A stretch of 61,093 nt of DNA from a virus (IMGVR_UViG_3300044716_000219:1-61093), one strand, 5' to 3'. Counted from the first letter of the stretch, positions 48,001-57,500 are shown. Notes: generated by a model from the sequence alone, not told the origin. A program made the numbers and translations.

Positions 48001-50866
48001 CTGCGCCTTGGACTTGAACGGCATTTGTTTTCTCCAGTTTAGCCATCTTGACAGACAGCTCTTTAGTTTGACCGCTTTGGAAATCAACGGTCACGATGGT
48101 TGCATCTCCGTCGCCGGAGAATCCTTTGACCACGCCGGTACCCAACTTAGGGTTTACTACGGTGTCGCCAACTTCAAGACCCTTACGGTCAGCAGCACGT
48201 TTAGCAGCGGCTTCGGCACGAAGTTTTTCAGCTTCAGCTGCTTTTGCGGCATCTTTTTCTTCGGCGGCTTTTTGAGCAGCTTCAGTTTTCTTTTCAGCTT
48301 TAGTTTGTTTGCGTTCAGCTTTAGGAGCAGTAATACTTTCTGTCAGCGCAGTGTAGTCAGCTGTTAAAGCGTTAATGCGTTCGGTAGCAGCAGCCTCGGC
48401 TTGAGCCAATCCAAGTTGTTTTAGTTCGGCGGCAGCGGCTTGCAATTCAGCAATTTTGTCTGCAATGTTTACCAACTTCACGGCCATCTGGCTTCCGGCG
48501 GTACTGGCTTTCTGCCATTCGCGAGAATCATCTAAGCTGGCAAACATTTCACCGGCTTCACCTTCAAGACCTAAGTTCTTCAAAGCAGACGTCAAATCAC
48601 CAGACTCAATGTTTCCTTTGACCTGATCGATTTTTTCACTGAGCTCCGACATCTTGGCAATGTCAGCTTTAGAGGGCGACGCTTTAGCTTCCAGTTTGGC
48701 AAGATCACTTTCCAATTTGCCGAGTTCTGTCGAGGCGGCTTTCTGTGCGGAGTCAATGCCCAAATGAGTAAACACTTGGTTGCGATCAAAGCCCATGTCC
48801 TCTGCAATATCTGCAAGGATTTCTGGGTTACCGATCTGACGAACGCGAGACGCATCAATACCAAAGGTGTCAGCAACTTCCTTAGCGACGTTACCTTTGT
48901 AGCCTTCAGGTACAGATTTACGGGCAAGAATATACGCCTGCAAGATTTTGCGGTCGCGCTCTTTATTCTTTGACTTGGCGAGGTGCTGGTCAATGACAGC
49001 TTCCATTTCGTTATTGCCAAAGTCGAGTTGATCTGCGCGACCGCCTTCTTGGTCTTGGCGCATGGCTTCAATCTCGGCAGCGTTGCCTGTGGCACGAGCA
49101 ATCTCTAACGCATCATCTGAAGTGTCGACCAGATTAGTAGTACCGGGTGCACTGCGAGTAGTTTGGCCTTGGTCTACAACGGTAGATGGTTGGCCACTGG
49201 TGCTTGGAAGAACTCCAGCTTGTTGAGGTGGGGCTCCAGCTGCGGTGGTATCTCCACCCACTGTTCCTTGGACAGCAACATCTGATCCTGCAGCTCCCAC
49301 AGTTCCCGGAACGACAGCGCCCCCGACTCCCAAGCCTCCTGCAGGCTGTTGTACAGTAGAAATTCCTGTGCCACTTGATGCCTCCTTGCGTGCTTGAATA
49401 ATAGCAGCATCGAGAAGTTGTTGCACTTTCTCCAAACGCTTAGGAGTCATTGGCTTTGGGTCTGAGGCGTAATTCCACACGTCCTGAAATACAGGGCTAG
49501 ACAACTCAAGGTTGTTTTCCTTAGCGAGTTTCTGTATCTCATCAAAAAACTGCAAAGACGAGGGCGTAGCGATAACACCGAATGTGTCGCGCAACTCGGT
49601 TCTGGGAGTAACTGTCAAGGGAGCTGGAGCGCTACCCAACAAATTTGCTCCGCTAAGAGGGTTGCCCATCAACGAAGACGCCGCTGTACCTGTAAGACTT
49701 TCGCCCAACGGTTGAGTCAGATCAGTTTCTTCACTAATTAAAGTTGGTGTTGTTAGTTTAGGGCCGCCTAAAGGATTAGCCATTAACGCAGCAGGATCAG
49801 TACCCGTGAGGCTTGCTCCAAGAGGTGCTTTTGTTTCAAGACCAACTTGTGGCTGCTCTGGAGCCAGCAAATTTAATTCTTGCTGAGGGGCTTGATACTG
49901 TTCACTACGACGCCAGCCGCCAGCTGCACCACCAATAGTGCCGCCAAGAAGCGCACCGCCAATAGCTGATTCTTTATAGCGAGCAAGCGCAGCATCAGAC
50001 AAGAACTGCTCGTTAGGGTCAACGGCCATACGGCCAAGCTGACTAGTCATTTCCTGAAGGGTCTCAGTGCCACCTTCTACCAAACCGGTAGTTAAGCCTG
50101 TGGCTGCTGTGCGAGCCACACCGCCTCTAAATCCAGAAAGGTCATCAAGCGCTCTAACACCCGATCGGAAACCCTGCTGCCTAGCCAACGCGCCTTCTAG
50201 ACCGAGAGCGTTCAGAGCTGAGTAGGGGACACCAAGAGCTGCTGCAGCACCTAAATTTGTTTGACCGTCAGCCTGTTCTCGTTGGGCTTGCAGAATATCG
50301 CCGACTGCGGATGGGTAGCCAGCAGTGACACCGCCAAGAGTCTGGCCTGTACGGAGCGCTCTAGTAGCCTGTGCGGCAGCGTTTACATCTCCGGCAGTTT
50401 GTGCAGCGCCGAGGGCTGCACGAGTACCAGTCATCAAACCACGAGCAACTAAACCACCACCAAGGGCCTCAGCCATGTATGGGGCGGAGCCAATAGCCAA
50501 ACCGCCAATGTAGCTTGGCAGATCAGAAACACCTCGAACATCTTCAAAGCTTTCAATGGCACCTTGTGCGCGAGCTCGTTCGGAGGCTACGTTAGCTTCA
50601 AACTCATTGGCCTCACGACCACGACGGAAGAAGTCTGCGCCTGTAACCGCTTCACCCAAACCATACAAACCTGCTTGATATCGGTCAAGAGCTGCACCAG
50701 TGCGAAGTCCAGAGATTCCAGACTGTGTAGGCTTGTAACCATATTCCGAAGCAATCCTACCGGGGGATACACCCGCCGCAGTAGAAGCTAATTGCAGAAG
50801 CTGCTCATCGCTTTTATCGTTAGCAAACGCCCCGAGGGCGGATCGCAGGTCTGCAATAGACGGCAT
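42083..50866 (-). CDS. 2927-aa polyvalent ejection/virion protein with L,D-transpeptidase, zincin and ART-like domains
   Basis: An N-terminal hydrophobic, Gly/Ala-rich region lies at about residues 60-320. Low-complexity linkers, a coiled coil (about 700-890) and a tudor/KOW-like domain (GDTVVNPKLGTGVV, about 898-942) follow. An L,D-transpeptidase (YkuD) domain has His1286 and the catalytic SFGCINV Cys1316. A zincin-like HEVGAH (His1489-His1494) comes next, with a downstream ELLAYFLEE. A polyvalent-type ADP-ribosyltransferase-like region begins WHG (His1622) with YGWGSYFA near 1647, and has a NIVVFND end near 2005. The C-terminus has an FGKIALQFRKF segment (about 2620) of the PLxRFG type. Likely packaged and injected to cut peptidoglycan and modify host targets. 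Confidence 0.9.
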   Translation of the reverse strand: MPSIADLRSALGAFANDKSDEQLLQLASTAAGVSPGRIASEYGYKPTQSGISGLRTGAALDRYQAGLYGLGEAVTGADFFRRGREANEFEANVASERARAQGAIESFEDVRGVSDLPSYIGGLAIGSAPYMAEALGGGLVARGLMTGTRAALGAAQTAGDVNAAAQATRALRTGQTLGGVTAGYPSAVGDILQAQREQADGQTNLGAAAALGVPYSALNALGLEGALARQQGFRSGVRALDDLSGFRGGVARTAATGLTTGLVEGGTETLQEMTSQLGRMAVDPNEQFLSDAALARYKESAIGGALLGGTIGGAAGGWRRSEQYQAPQQELNLLAPEQPQVGLETKAPLGASLTGTDPAALMANPLGGPKLTTPTLISEETDLTQPLGESLTGTAASSLMGNPLSGANLLGSAPAPLTVTPRTELRDTFGVIATPSSLQFFDEIQKLAKENNLELSSPVFQDVWNYASDPKPMTPKRLEKVQQLLDAAIIQARKEASSGTGISTVQQPAGGLGVGGAVVPGTVGAAGSDVAVQGTVGGDTTAAGAPPQQAGVLPSTSGQPSTVVDQGQTTRSAPGTTNLVDTSDDALEIARATGNAAEIEAMRQDQEGGRADQLDFGNNEMEAVIDQHLAKSKNKERDRKILQAYILARKSVPEGYKGNVAKEVADTFGIDASRVRQIGNPEILADIAEDMGFDRNQVFTHLGIDSAQKAASTELGKLESDLAKLEAKASPSKADIAKMSELSEKIDQVKGNIESGDLTSALKNLGLEGEAGEMFASLDDSREWQKASTAGSQMAVKLVNIADKIAELQAAAAELKQLGLAQAEAAATERINALTADYTALTESITAPKAERKQTKAEKKTEAAQKAAEEKDAAKAAEAEKLRAEAAAKRAADRKGLEVGDTVVNPKLGTGVVKGFSGDGDATIVTVDFQSGQTKELSVKMAKLEKTNAVQVQGAAVVPVQPETQAGQGVGGQVRRTEKPAGKGQTQGQAKGQVDRGRALWESLSDKTPGLVPYEQLTKLEQEYLTDLAVRTNGKPVVAKEMGLQQLLTKEPVTIDVEARVIEETVGPRVAALPAPQVNRLEKHYNLKRDSAEFLAKVKEDVVLYATKGAEAVAGAIRDIIKTLHAGVLSVAMIFNPGAISQIESFMVIPQETKVTTQQVLAEVPAEAAMMSDAGKQAYARLVPALKDKIGNKFITIADKPSGRIFVFKADGSFVLQKKSLFGLAKGDLYIGNNDLPQNRVTPAGLFGIKIIDAAKGGSAAVTAGDYDFGKVFALEDPDAVVTFMHSVWLKEKDAPQRAAALKSEAAGDSRYSFGCINVDKETYRDLITKYGDNMDGSKLFVVPDAQNTVNDFITGNVPDDRLVREGVQPVTKTVSTPVKSATTQAAADRTVVAKEENMLFGKDGKAKKPYTAKQLLAELKDFIRADIPGRKLMVVNTIDDLLNDPDSKVRAVGEAIQKENAYGVATDGRAYLIADRINRGSGRAKFMHEVGAHLGLENLLTKQTYNKLIEQLQSWAKKKDGSIESVLAQRATKRFESAGTAETQQNNELLAYFLEEAIDAGIDPTAVSKESGPLMDWFRTLWAAFKIAARKLGFKPESLTAQDVVNLAFGAARLEINGTWHGTAAAFRRFNHDFMGTGEGAQAYGWGSYFAQSVGIAKGYWSADVERKTVTTKAKALYDGVAIGRASPEQNAATVPVYKLMFERGLTAAEAIKEASADLERYIAKKKTVLESAKRTLAEKRSSSKPSGPEQGYVDVLTSTIETSSEDLAAIKSLDPAKFSVTPETTVAPKGSLMRVDIPIADEDVLNWDEPLSKQPAILAKIEASISDILREDVEDQVGADLADMTGDEFYRGLGFVEVRTGAVSEEFDVEDYNKRLANTGFKEIVSKYLDEKLGIPALKFLDQNSRGNQFQTQIKLQQLQEVLREKELAVEKATKEADKWESLQDKAPPEQKEYARKTWLNAVDARTAAEFQAEQVRQDVERLKRKVIRLGNPTRNIVVFNDQNIFRVGSQAAADRQRMQFGKNAPNQGAINRNINKLPQQLRQPATNIVGGLGDIMGRGLDYVVFTSDLVARATKAGLPAERFAKALANRTAAASERERRIEKIADMYATIEDEHKGRGPGTVNDFLLESTRQAKWGYDSGSLKADPAMAAMFNALKPKAQAFVKAVFQHGNTMLSEKKQTVLNSATSEYDALIAIAKQAGDTKTETELKTEKANTLERFKTLFKIREGLPYAPIKRTGPWAVVSRSDEYVAAVNAKDTKRIKELEKDPEHYQVSFVDSKWEARNLEAKIGEEFPGLSTGIIKRAEAMDKFNSEALLPALTKLRATVDANEGTANAKVYNLISQLYLETLAEDSARKSEMRRRGISGEVDMLQSFTTQGRADANFLASIEFSPEIQESLQAMRKESKKGDVTRRTELFDELSTRYVESLNYNVTPWVEKLTNLSSKYFLATSPGYYIQNLTQPFMMSVPAMAGRHDYNKVGTALWTAYSELGPLFKNTKLFGQQFDFTQVPDDVREAIDTLVKRGSIDIGLATEINEYKVEADSKLSQSAQRVNKAMRLAIQKTEAINRLSTAMAAYRLELARTKGNKQAAIEYAAGILQDTHGDYTSMNAPRIFNSNFGKIALQFRKFQLVQIGFYVKLLNDIRDPKERKAALRTLGFSLAHTGIFAGAMGLPGYAAVAALAGFFLGDEDEPFDLTEWMRKELGPEWSQLVMRGTPTLIGVDLSGKIGAGNMLSIAPFADLDLTTQAGVAQAIGTIAGGAAGGMTARMVDGLGLMANGDIYRGLEQTMPKGISDMLKAGRIAGEGLTRRNGDVILSADDVSQVGQVFAAMGLPSAKVAETYQARQSALDLEKNFTERSTKIKNQFAKAYREQDSEGMAKARESWKNLQEARRRNDLKPQPLSSLLRAPQEQRKRETKIAEQID

Positions 50867-50896
50867 AGAGGCACCTTTGTTCTAACTGCTAATAGT

Positions 50897-52546
50897 TTAC
50901 TTCAAACCAAACCTTTTCGCACGAATTTCCTCGTCGGCGGTTAGAGGTTGTTTGCTGGCTATTTTGGATTCTAAGTAAGCTTTATAGCGAGCCTGACCAG
51001 CATCAAGCCCCTGACCCACAGCAGCCACCAAGTTAGGAGCGGTTGGAGGTGTTTCACGAGCAACTCCTGTGACAGAACTAACATTTGTCTTTGGACGATT
51101 TGGGTCAAGTCCAAGATTAGTAGATGTCTTTGCCGGAGCCGACGCTGCAGCTGGAGCAGAAGCATTTGGTTTTTCGTTGGCCAGAATTTGTTTAGCCAAC
51201 GCCGCAGGATCAAGGCTTGCGTTAGCGCCGCCAGTGCCTAAATACTGATTAAAGATTTGGTCTGTAATAGCTTGTCTAGCTGACTGAAAAGTATGCTGGG
51301 GGCCTTTTTTGTTGGTCGGGTCTACGGGAGTACCCACCAATTGTTCAGCAGCCTTAGCGATTTTCTCAGGGTCAAGCGCGCCAATAGGAACCACATTTCG
51401 CTCTAAAGGAATTTGCACACTCTCAAGGTCACCGCTTTGTCTGTTAAAACGCAAAGCACTCATCACCTGAATAGGATTGCCTTTCTCGTCTCGAGAATAT
51501 CCCACCTGCACACCAGACAATTGGTTTGCAGCGCTTCCGCCCTCTTGGGAGGCTTTTTTTGCCATTGCGTTGTAGTAACCAACTTGGGCCTTTTTTGTGT
51601 CTTCGTCCAAGCGAAACTTAGCCAACTCAAACGCGCCGCCTTCTCTGATTCGAGAATCAACACTAAGAGCAAATTCATCAGCAGACTTCGCTTCGAGGAA
51701 AGGAACACGCGTGCCGTCCTTGTTAACTTGCGTTACTTTAAAGCCGTCAATTTCAAGTGTGAAACTATCGTTTAACTCGTCAATAGCTTTAAGCGCAGCG
51801 GCTGGGCCTTTTAGCCTAGCCTGCCTAATAGTCTGGTCAAACTTAGTACCATCAATCAAAAGTTTGTTGCGCTCATTAGTGCTGTAGTTTGCTTGCAGCG
51901 CAGCAGCAGCTTCAGGGCCTCTGAATTGGGCCACAGCAGCCAAAACGGCAGCATCTTTATCTTCTGGCTTATCGTATTTAGTGTCGTTAATCTTTGCAAA
52001 TGCTGCGTCAAAATTAGTAGTTTTTTCCTGTGCTGTTCGCGCTTGGCCAACTTGGATACCTCCCAATTCAACTTGCTGGCGCAAAGCTTGCGCTTGTAAA
52101 GGAGCCATCTCATCTTCGCGTTCTGCCCTGACAATGTCTCTTCGCATCTGGAGACCAGCTGTTGGATTCCGCTCGGCGACTACGTCAGCAATCGCGTACT
52201 GTCTAGCGCGCTCAATTTCTGCCTGATTAGGCATCTGATTAAAAGTCTGCTGGCCTACTTGGTAGCGGCTCAAACCAATCCGCTGACCCTCCACCGGCAT
52301 TTGAGGGGCGTAATTTACTTGTTCTTGGGGAGTTAGGCCAAACACCTCGGCGTCTTGGACTGCCATTGCTTGTGCTTCTGCACGAGCGCGGCCAATTTCT
52401 TCTGGTGTAGCTTGTCGCTGTTGAACTTCTTGAGGGGTCAGTGCTTTCGCTGCACGAATCCCTTCTTGCTCTTTAACTCGGTCGTAAACGTCTAGTGCTT
52501 GTCTAGCTACCTGCGAACCTGCCTGAAAACCTGATGCCCATCCCAT
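50897..52546 (-). CDS. Internal virion/ejection-type protein
   Basis: 549 aa from the ATG at 52546 (GGAGG upstream); the frame is open further up but that part overlaps the next gene. It starts MGWASGFQAGSQVARQALDVYDRVKEQ, then long Ala/Gln-rich helices with repeated Q-x-G-V-Q-V-G patterns, and a C-terminus with Pro/Ala-rich linkers ending QPLTADEEIRAKRFGLK. No enzyme motif. Placed upstream of the giant protein gene and downstream of the S74 virion protein gene, it is probably an ejection-complex component. Confidence 0.8.
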   Translation of the reverse strand: MGWASGFQAGSQVARQALDVYDRVKEQEGIRAAKALTPQEVQQRQATPEEIGRARAEAQAMAVQDAEVFGLTPQEQVNYAPQMPVEGQRIGLSRYQVGQQTFNQMPNQAEIERARQYAIADVVAERNPTAGLQMRRDIVRAEREDEMAPLQAQALRQQVELGGIQVGQARTAQEKTTNFDAAFAKINDTKYDKPEDKDAAVLAAVAQFRGPEAAAALQANYSTNERNKLLIDGTKFDQTIRQARLKGPAAALKAIDELNDSFTLEIDGFKVTQVNKDGTRVPFLEAKSADEFALSVDSRIREGGAFELAKFRLDEDTKKAQVGYYNAMAKKASQEGGSAANQLSGVQVGYSRDEKGNPIQVMSALRFNRQSGDLESVQIPLERNVVPIGALDPEKIAKAAEQLVGTPVDPTNKKGPQHTFQSARQAITDQIFNQYLGTGGANASLDPAALAKQILANEKPNASAPAAASAPAKTSTNLGLDPNRPKTNVSSVTGVARETPPTAPNLVAAVGQGLDAGQARYKAYLESKIASKQPLTADEEIRAKRFGLK

Positions 52547-52547
52547 A

Positions 52548-53573
52548 TCAAACCTCCAACATCTCAATGCCGAGACCGGCGTAATTAACTGCTTTGTAGC
52601 CGTCAGGCATTGTGAACACCATTTCAGGGTAACGTTTTTCAACGTCGTCGGCCATCACGCCCAAGAAGCGTTGGCCGGTACCGCCAATATATTCAAACTC
52701 ATAGAGTGGCAACATGGTACGCTTATCGTGGCCAACCACTTCAATATTTTCTTTGAGGCGGCGATCAGACTTGGCAAGACCGGCTGCGCCCAATGTGGCA
52801 CCAGCGCCGAGGATAGAACCCCACATTTCGCCTTGAGCGTTAAGACCTGTGTTGTACGCACTTGTTTGAGAGCCGAGAATTTGACCTTGACCTGTAATAC
52901 CCATCTGAGCGCCGCCCATCATATAACCAGCGCCTTGGCCAAATGCAGAGCTGTACTGATTACCCGGAGCCATGGCAGAACTAAGTCCAGTAGAACCTGA
53001 AGTGTTAGCGCCGCCATAAGCACCAAGAGAAGCACCTGCAAGACCACGACCCAAGCCAGTGACATCTAAACTACGAGCGAAACCTGTTTGTTCGGCTTGG
53101 CGACGAGCGTTAGTAGCTGCACCGGCAGTCATACCTGCAAGACCAAGGGCGTTCTGGTTTCTCATCATCAAAGCAGCGCCAGACGAGGCGTTAATACCGC
53201 GACGAGCCATCTCTCGATTGCTTACACCTTGAGCAGACTGGAATGCATTAGCTGCATCGGCTGCGGCTTGAGCGGCAAGTTGTTGTCTATTGCCTTCGGT
53301 GTTGTAGGCTTGGGCCTGTGCGACTAGACCTTGTTCCAACGGTCGGAACGTTTGCCTCTGGTAGTCGTAGTAATCGCGCCCCTGTCGCATCAGTTCTTCT
53401 TGAGCAGCCATTTGCTGGGCAGCAACTCGTTCAGCCAGAGGTTTCATTTCCTCATACTGACGTTGTGCAAAGTCCATTTGACGATTGCCTAGACGCTCTG
53501 CAGTAGCAATACCACGTTCCGTGGCAGCGGCCATCGCCGAATAGTCTGGTGGTGCTGCTGATTTTCCGCCCAT
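52548..53573 (-). CDS. Virion protein with C-terminal S74-like domain
   Basis: 341 aa from the ATG at 53573 (AAGGAG upstream). It starts MGGKSAAPPDYSAMAAATERG, a start shared by internal virion proteins of freshwater podovirus-like phages. A helical Gln/Arg region (to about 120) and a Gly/Ala/Ser-rich region (about 150-260) follow. The last 70 residues (SDRRLKENIEVVG...YIGGTGQRFLGVMADDVEKRYP) form a short peptidase-S74-type chaperone, unusual outside tail fibres. The gene ends 2 nt before the 549-aa gene. Confidence 0.82.
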   Translation of the reverse strand: MGGKSAAPPDYSAMAAATERGIATAERLGNRQMDFAQRQYEEMKPLAERVAAQQMAAQEELMRQGRDYYDYQRQTFRPLEQGLVAQAQAYNTEGNRQQLAAQAAADAANAFQSAQGVSNREMARRGINASSGAALMMRNQNALGLAGMTAGAATNARRQAEQTGFARSLDVTGLGRGLAGASLGAYGGANTSGSTGLSSAMAPGNQYSSAFGQGAGYMMGGAQMGITGQGQILGSQTSAYNTGLNAQGEMWGSILGAGATLGAAGLAKSDRRLKENIEVVGHDKRTMLPLYEFEYIGGTGQRFLGVMADDVEKRYPEMVFTMPDGYKAVNYAGLGIEMLEV

Positions 53574-53575
53574 AT

Positions 53576-53992
53576 TTACTCCTTGCGCAGCCAACGACAG
53601 GTGTCAGGCCGCATTACCAAAATCTGCATATCAGCGCCGGGAGCGCCGTCTTTCATTACAAACTCTTCTTCAAACCCAAGATGCTTATCGAATTCTATGA
53701 TATGTGGTTCATTTGTGGGCACCATACCAGTGAGTCTTTTTAACTGGCAGTGGTTAAATGCATAGTTGCACACATGCTCGAAGAGGGGAATGATTTGCTT
53801 CGTCTGCCGTGCGATGGCTATATGACATGTAGCGTTTGATCCATTGTAGTTGTTTATGACTACTCCGGCTAGAACCTCGTCACCCTGCATGACACCGAGT
53901 GCGTAGAAACTTCCCCAGTCTGCGTTCTGACCGACACGCTCAGCAACCCAAGCGCCAATACGATCTTTCTGGTCAAAGACAAGTTCTGCCAT
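53576..53992 (-). CDS. GNAT-like acetyltransferase-fold protein
   Basis: 138 aa. It has the strand order of GNAT enzymes: YALGVMQGDEVLAGVVINNY, TCHIAIARQTKQIIPLFEHVCNYAFNHCQLKRLTGMVPTNEPHIIEFDKHLGFEEEFVMKDG. A typical Q/R-x-x-G-x-A acetyl-CoA loop is not clear, so activity is uncertain. Such proteins occur in the tail region of many phages and may modify a virion or host protein. It ends 2 nt before the S74 virion protein start. Confidence 0.8.
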   Translation of the reverse strand: MAELVFDQKDRIGAWVAERVGQNADWGSFYALGVMQGDEVLAGVVINNYNGSNATCHIAIARQTKQIIPLFEHVCNYAFNHCQLKRLTGMVPTNEPHIIEFDKHLGFEEEFVMKDGAPGADMQILVMRPDTCRWLRKE

Positions 53993-54006
53993 GTGCGTAT
54001 TATGTC

Positions 54007-54513
54007 TTATTGCGGTGGAGTTGGCCAGATGATTTCTGTAGGATAGCCGGATTGTTCTGTGATGTCACGCAGCTCTTGTCGGTAGGTTGCCCATGCAGTT
54101 TTAGTAGCCAACAGTACATCAGGCATTTGAGTCCAATCAGAAGCAGCAAGAAAACGATTGCGTCGCTCTCTAGCTTTGGTTTCTAGTACCGGAATGTCGG
54201 GAATCCACTCTTTAGTGACATAGTCAAAGATGTAGTCGGCGGCAGGTGGAAAGCTACTTGTAATAGTCCCACCAACAACTTCAACCCATGGAGCTGTCCG
54301 TGCATCGTCGGGTTGGTCTGAGATTTCGTACTTTTTGGTGTCTGAGTTAAACCAAGTCGTACCGCGGTAGTCGGCAGTAAGTACCCATGTTAAGCCATTC
54401 CATTTGGGGCGCAACTTACCTTGAGCCTCGGGTGGGGCCTCAGATACTCCAGCAGGCGAATCCACATAGATTGTCCCGCTGTAGAAATTGTCATTGTCGT
54501 ATGTGTATTTCAT
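54007..54513 (-). CDS. Tail fibre assembly chaperone-like protein
   Basis: 168 aa. The C-terminal half has the phage tail assembly chaperone pattern RNRFLAASDWTQMPDVL...WATYRQELRDITEQSGYPTEIIWPTPP, in keeping with the PF16778-type chaperones that help fold fibres. The N-terminal half is beta-rich (WNGLTWVLTADYRGTTWFN). It overlaps the 3' end of the 1121-aa fibre gene by 4 nt (ATGA), so it probably serves that fibre. Confidence 0.88.
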   Translation of the reverse strand: MKYTYDNDNFYSGTIYVDSPAGVSEAPPEAQGKLRPKWNGLTWVLTADYRGTTWFNSDTKKYEISDQPDDARTAPWVEVVGGTITSSFPPAADYIFDYVTKEWIPDIPVLETKARERRNRFLAASDWTQMPDVLLATKTAWATYRQELRDITEQSGYPTEIIWPTPPQ

Positions 54514-57500
54514 GCTCGGTTAAGTATCCATCGTACTTGCGTGGGGACTGTGAGGTAGGTAAAAGTGCTTGATACGTTTGTAATGATGTAGTGCCGCAGA
54601 AAAATAAAAACCCGATTATCGTCTGTGGTCGTAGACCCGCCAACTGAGTAACGTCTGTTTACAACGACTTCAGCAACAACAGTGATATTAAACTGCCCAT
54701 CCCCGCCAGAATAGTTAGACTCGGACAAAGGCTGAGCACTACAAGAAAACGGCTGTCTGAGGATGACGGCTAGAGGGAACGCCGAAAAATAATCGTCAGT
54801 TATGTTTGTTGGGACTACACGATTAATATTGACAAGCTGAGATGTTCCGACTGGAAGGGGGGTGTCAATGTAGTAGCCGCCCTCACCGTCGTTCATATAA
54901 GTACTGGTATAACCCAATAATGTCTGAGATGGCAGGGTAAGAACTCCACTTTCCAGAACGTTACGACGGGCGACGTTCATGCTGTCAGCAGTCAGCGTAG
55001 ATGCTGTTACAGCTCCAGAAAAACTACCAGTCGCACCAGACAGAGCGCCACTAAAGGTGCCGGTAGCACCAGACAACGCACCACTGAACGTACCAGACGC
55101 ACCAGTCAAATCACCCTTGAACGTGGCGTTACCCGCATTGTCCAGAGCAAAAGTTGTTAGGCCGTTCTTAGTTCCAACGATACCAGTGCTGCCGATGTAG
55201 AAACCATTGAAGCCCGGTTGGCCGTTTAGCGCAGGGTTGCCCACAGTGATTGCGGATGCTGCGTTTAGCGTCACAGGGCCAGTCAGAACCTGAGCACCAG
55301 CCCTTGCAAGTTTAGCGTCAGCAGCGGATTGAGCTGCAGCAGCGGCAGAGGCAGCGGAGTTAGCAGTAGACTGAGCAGTTGAAGCTGCGGAGGCAGCGTT
55401 GTTGGCTGTGTTCTGTGCAGTAGAGGCCGCAGAAACGGCGGTATTCGCCGTACCTTGAGCCGTAGAAGCCGCTGCAACGGCAGAATTTGCCGTTGAGTTA
55501 GCCGTGTTGGCTGTTGAGTTAGCATTGTTAGCTGTATTGACAACAGTAGAAGCAGTAGTTCCAGCGATCGAACCTGTGACATCACCAGAAAAAGAACTGG
55601 CTCCAAGGCTAGAACCCGCAGACAGAATCACTGTGCCGTCAGCCGCACGGATTGACAGACCGTTTGAATTAATCTGAGACGCAACCAACTGGCCACGGAT
55701 GGAGGCAGCACCAAACTCAGCGGAGCCACTACCATCGATCTTCCAGCCAGCAGAACCATTGACATAGTTGGCAGATTGAATGTACTGACCAACGCTGATG
55801 GAACCAGCTCTGATTTTGTCAGCAGACAAAGAAGCAATCTTGGCATTGTCCACCGCGAGGTTGGCGATCTTAGCGTTAGTGATCGTGCCGTTCTGGATGT
55901 AGCCGTCAGTGATATACACACCAACAGGAACCTCTACACCGCCAATAGTTACGGGTGTTGTCCGGACAATAAACGGCATCGTGGGCGTGATGCCCGGGCC
56001 GCTAGGGCTTGCAATATAGAACGAGTCAGAACGAACAGCAAAGGTACTGGTTGCCCCCGCATCATTAGCCGTAGAAGCCAGACCGAAACCAGAGACATAA
56101 CCGTTTAGGTCAACCTTGACTGTGTACTTGCCTTCAAGCGCAGTACCGCTAGCCTTGGTGAAGTAGTTAGCCTGCAACGCCGCAGTCGTTGTGTAGTTGT
56201 TCAGTGTGCTGGTTGAGACAAGCGTAGACGTAGCAGAACTGATTGCCGAGTCCGTGGCTGTCTTGGTGTAATAGTTTGTTGTCAGTGTGGCGTTAGTAGG
56301 GTAATTACCTAGTGTTGTAGCTAAGCCACTGTTTGAAACCAAATTGGTTGTTGCGGAACTAATCGCACTGTCAGCCTGAGTCTTGGTGTAGTAGTTTGTT
56401 GTCAGGGACGCCGTGGTTGTATAACTACCAAGAGCTGTGTTCAGAGCGGTCGTCGATACCAAGTTAGACGTAGCCGCACTAATTGCAGAGTCCGCACCTG
56501 TCTTGGTGTAGTACAACGAGTTCAGGGTAGCCGTGTTGGTGTACGAACTTAGCGCAGTATTTAACGCAGTCGTGGAAACCAAGTTCTGAGTTGCTTGGCT
56601 AATGGCCGAGTCTGCGGCTGTCTTTGTGTAGTAGTTGGCAGTCAGTGTCGCCGTGTTGGTGTACGCGGTTAGAGCCGTGTTTAGCGCAGTCGTAGAAACT
56701 AAGAACTGCGTAGCCGAACTGATTGCAGAATCTGTCGCTGTCTTTGTGTAGTAGTCCGCCACCAAACCTGCGGTATTGGTGTAGTTGCCCAGAGCGGTGT
56801 TTAGCGCAGTTGTGGAAACCAACGTGCTTGTCGCAGAACTAATGGCTGAATCAGTTGCTGCCTTGGTGTAGTAGTTCGTCAGCAAAGTCGAGCGAGTCGC
56901 TGGCAGGCCAGTTGTAGCGTCATTGACTTGTGCACTAAGGGACTGGCGAAGCGTTGACTCAGCACTTAAATCGCTAACAACAGTTGCAATCTGTGTAGTG
57001 TGCGCAGCAACAACCTGACCAAGTGATGTGTAGTCACCGACCTTTGTCCAGTAAGTGGTGTTGGTTGGTAGATTGCCAGTCGTAGTTGACTTGGCTTGAT
57101 AAATAGCGCCGTTGTATGTGACTAGATCGTTTGTCGCATAGGTCGTTGTGTTTGAATACGCAGGAGTATTCTGAATATCATTGACCTGTGCTTGCACCGC
57201 ACCAACGCGAGCATTGACTGACCCGGGAACACTGGCTGCAGCGTCAATTAAATCAATGCGAGCGCCTAGGTCGGTATAAAGCTGTGCGGCTGTAAGTTCC
57301 CCAGTCAGGGCTTCAAGAAGCTTAGCTACATCTTGGCCTGTAGTAACAACAAGACCGTTAGTTCCGCCAGCAGGGGATGCGCTTAAAACGCCATCAATAG
57401 ATTCCCACTTAATCCACAAGTGCCACTCGGTGGCTGGGTTTGTAGAGTAAGACGTAACCGCGCCAGAAAACTGGGTAATCTCAACAGCATCTGCAAAGAC

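Noticed and set aside
47615-48367. 250-codon plus-strand open frame inside the giant virion protein gene
   Set aside because: Antisense shadow; Phe/Ser/Leu-rich low-complexity translation of the Lys/Ala/Glu coiled-coil region.
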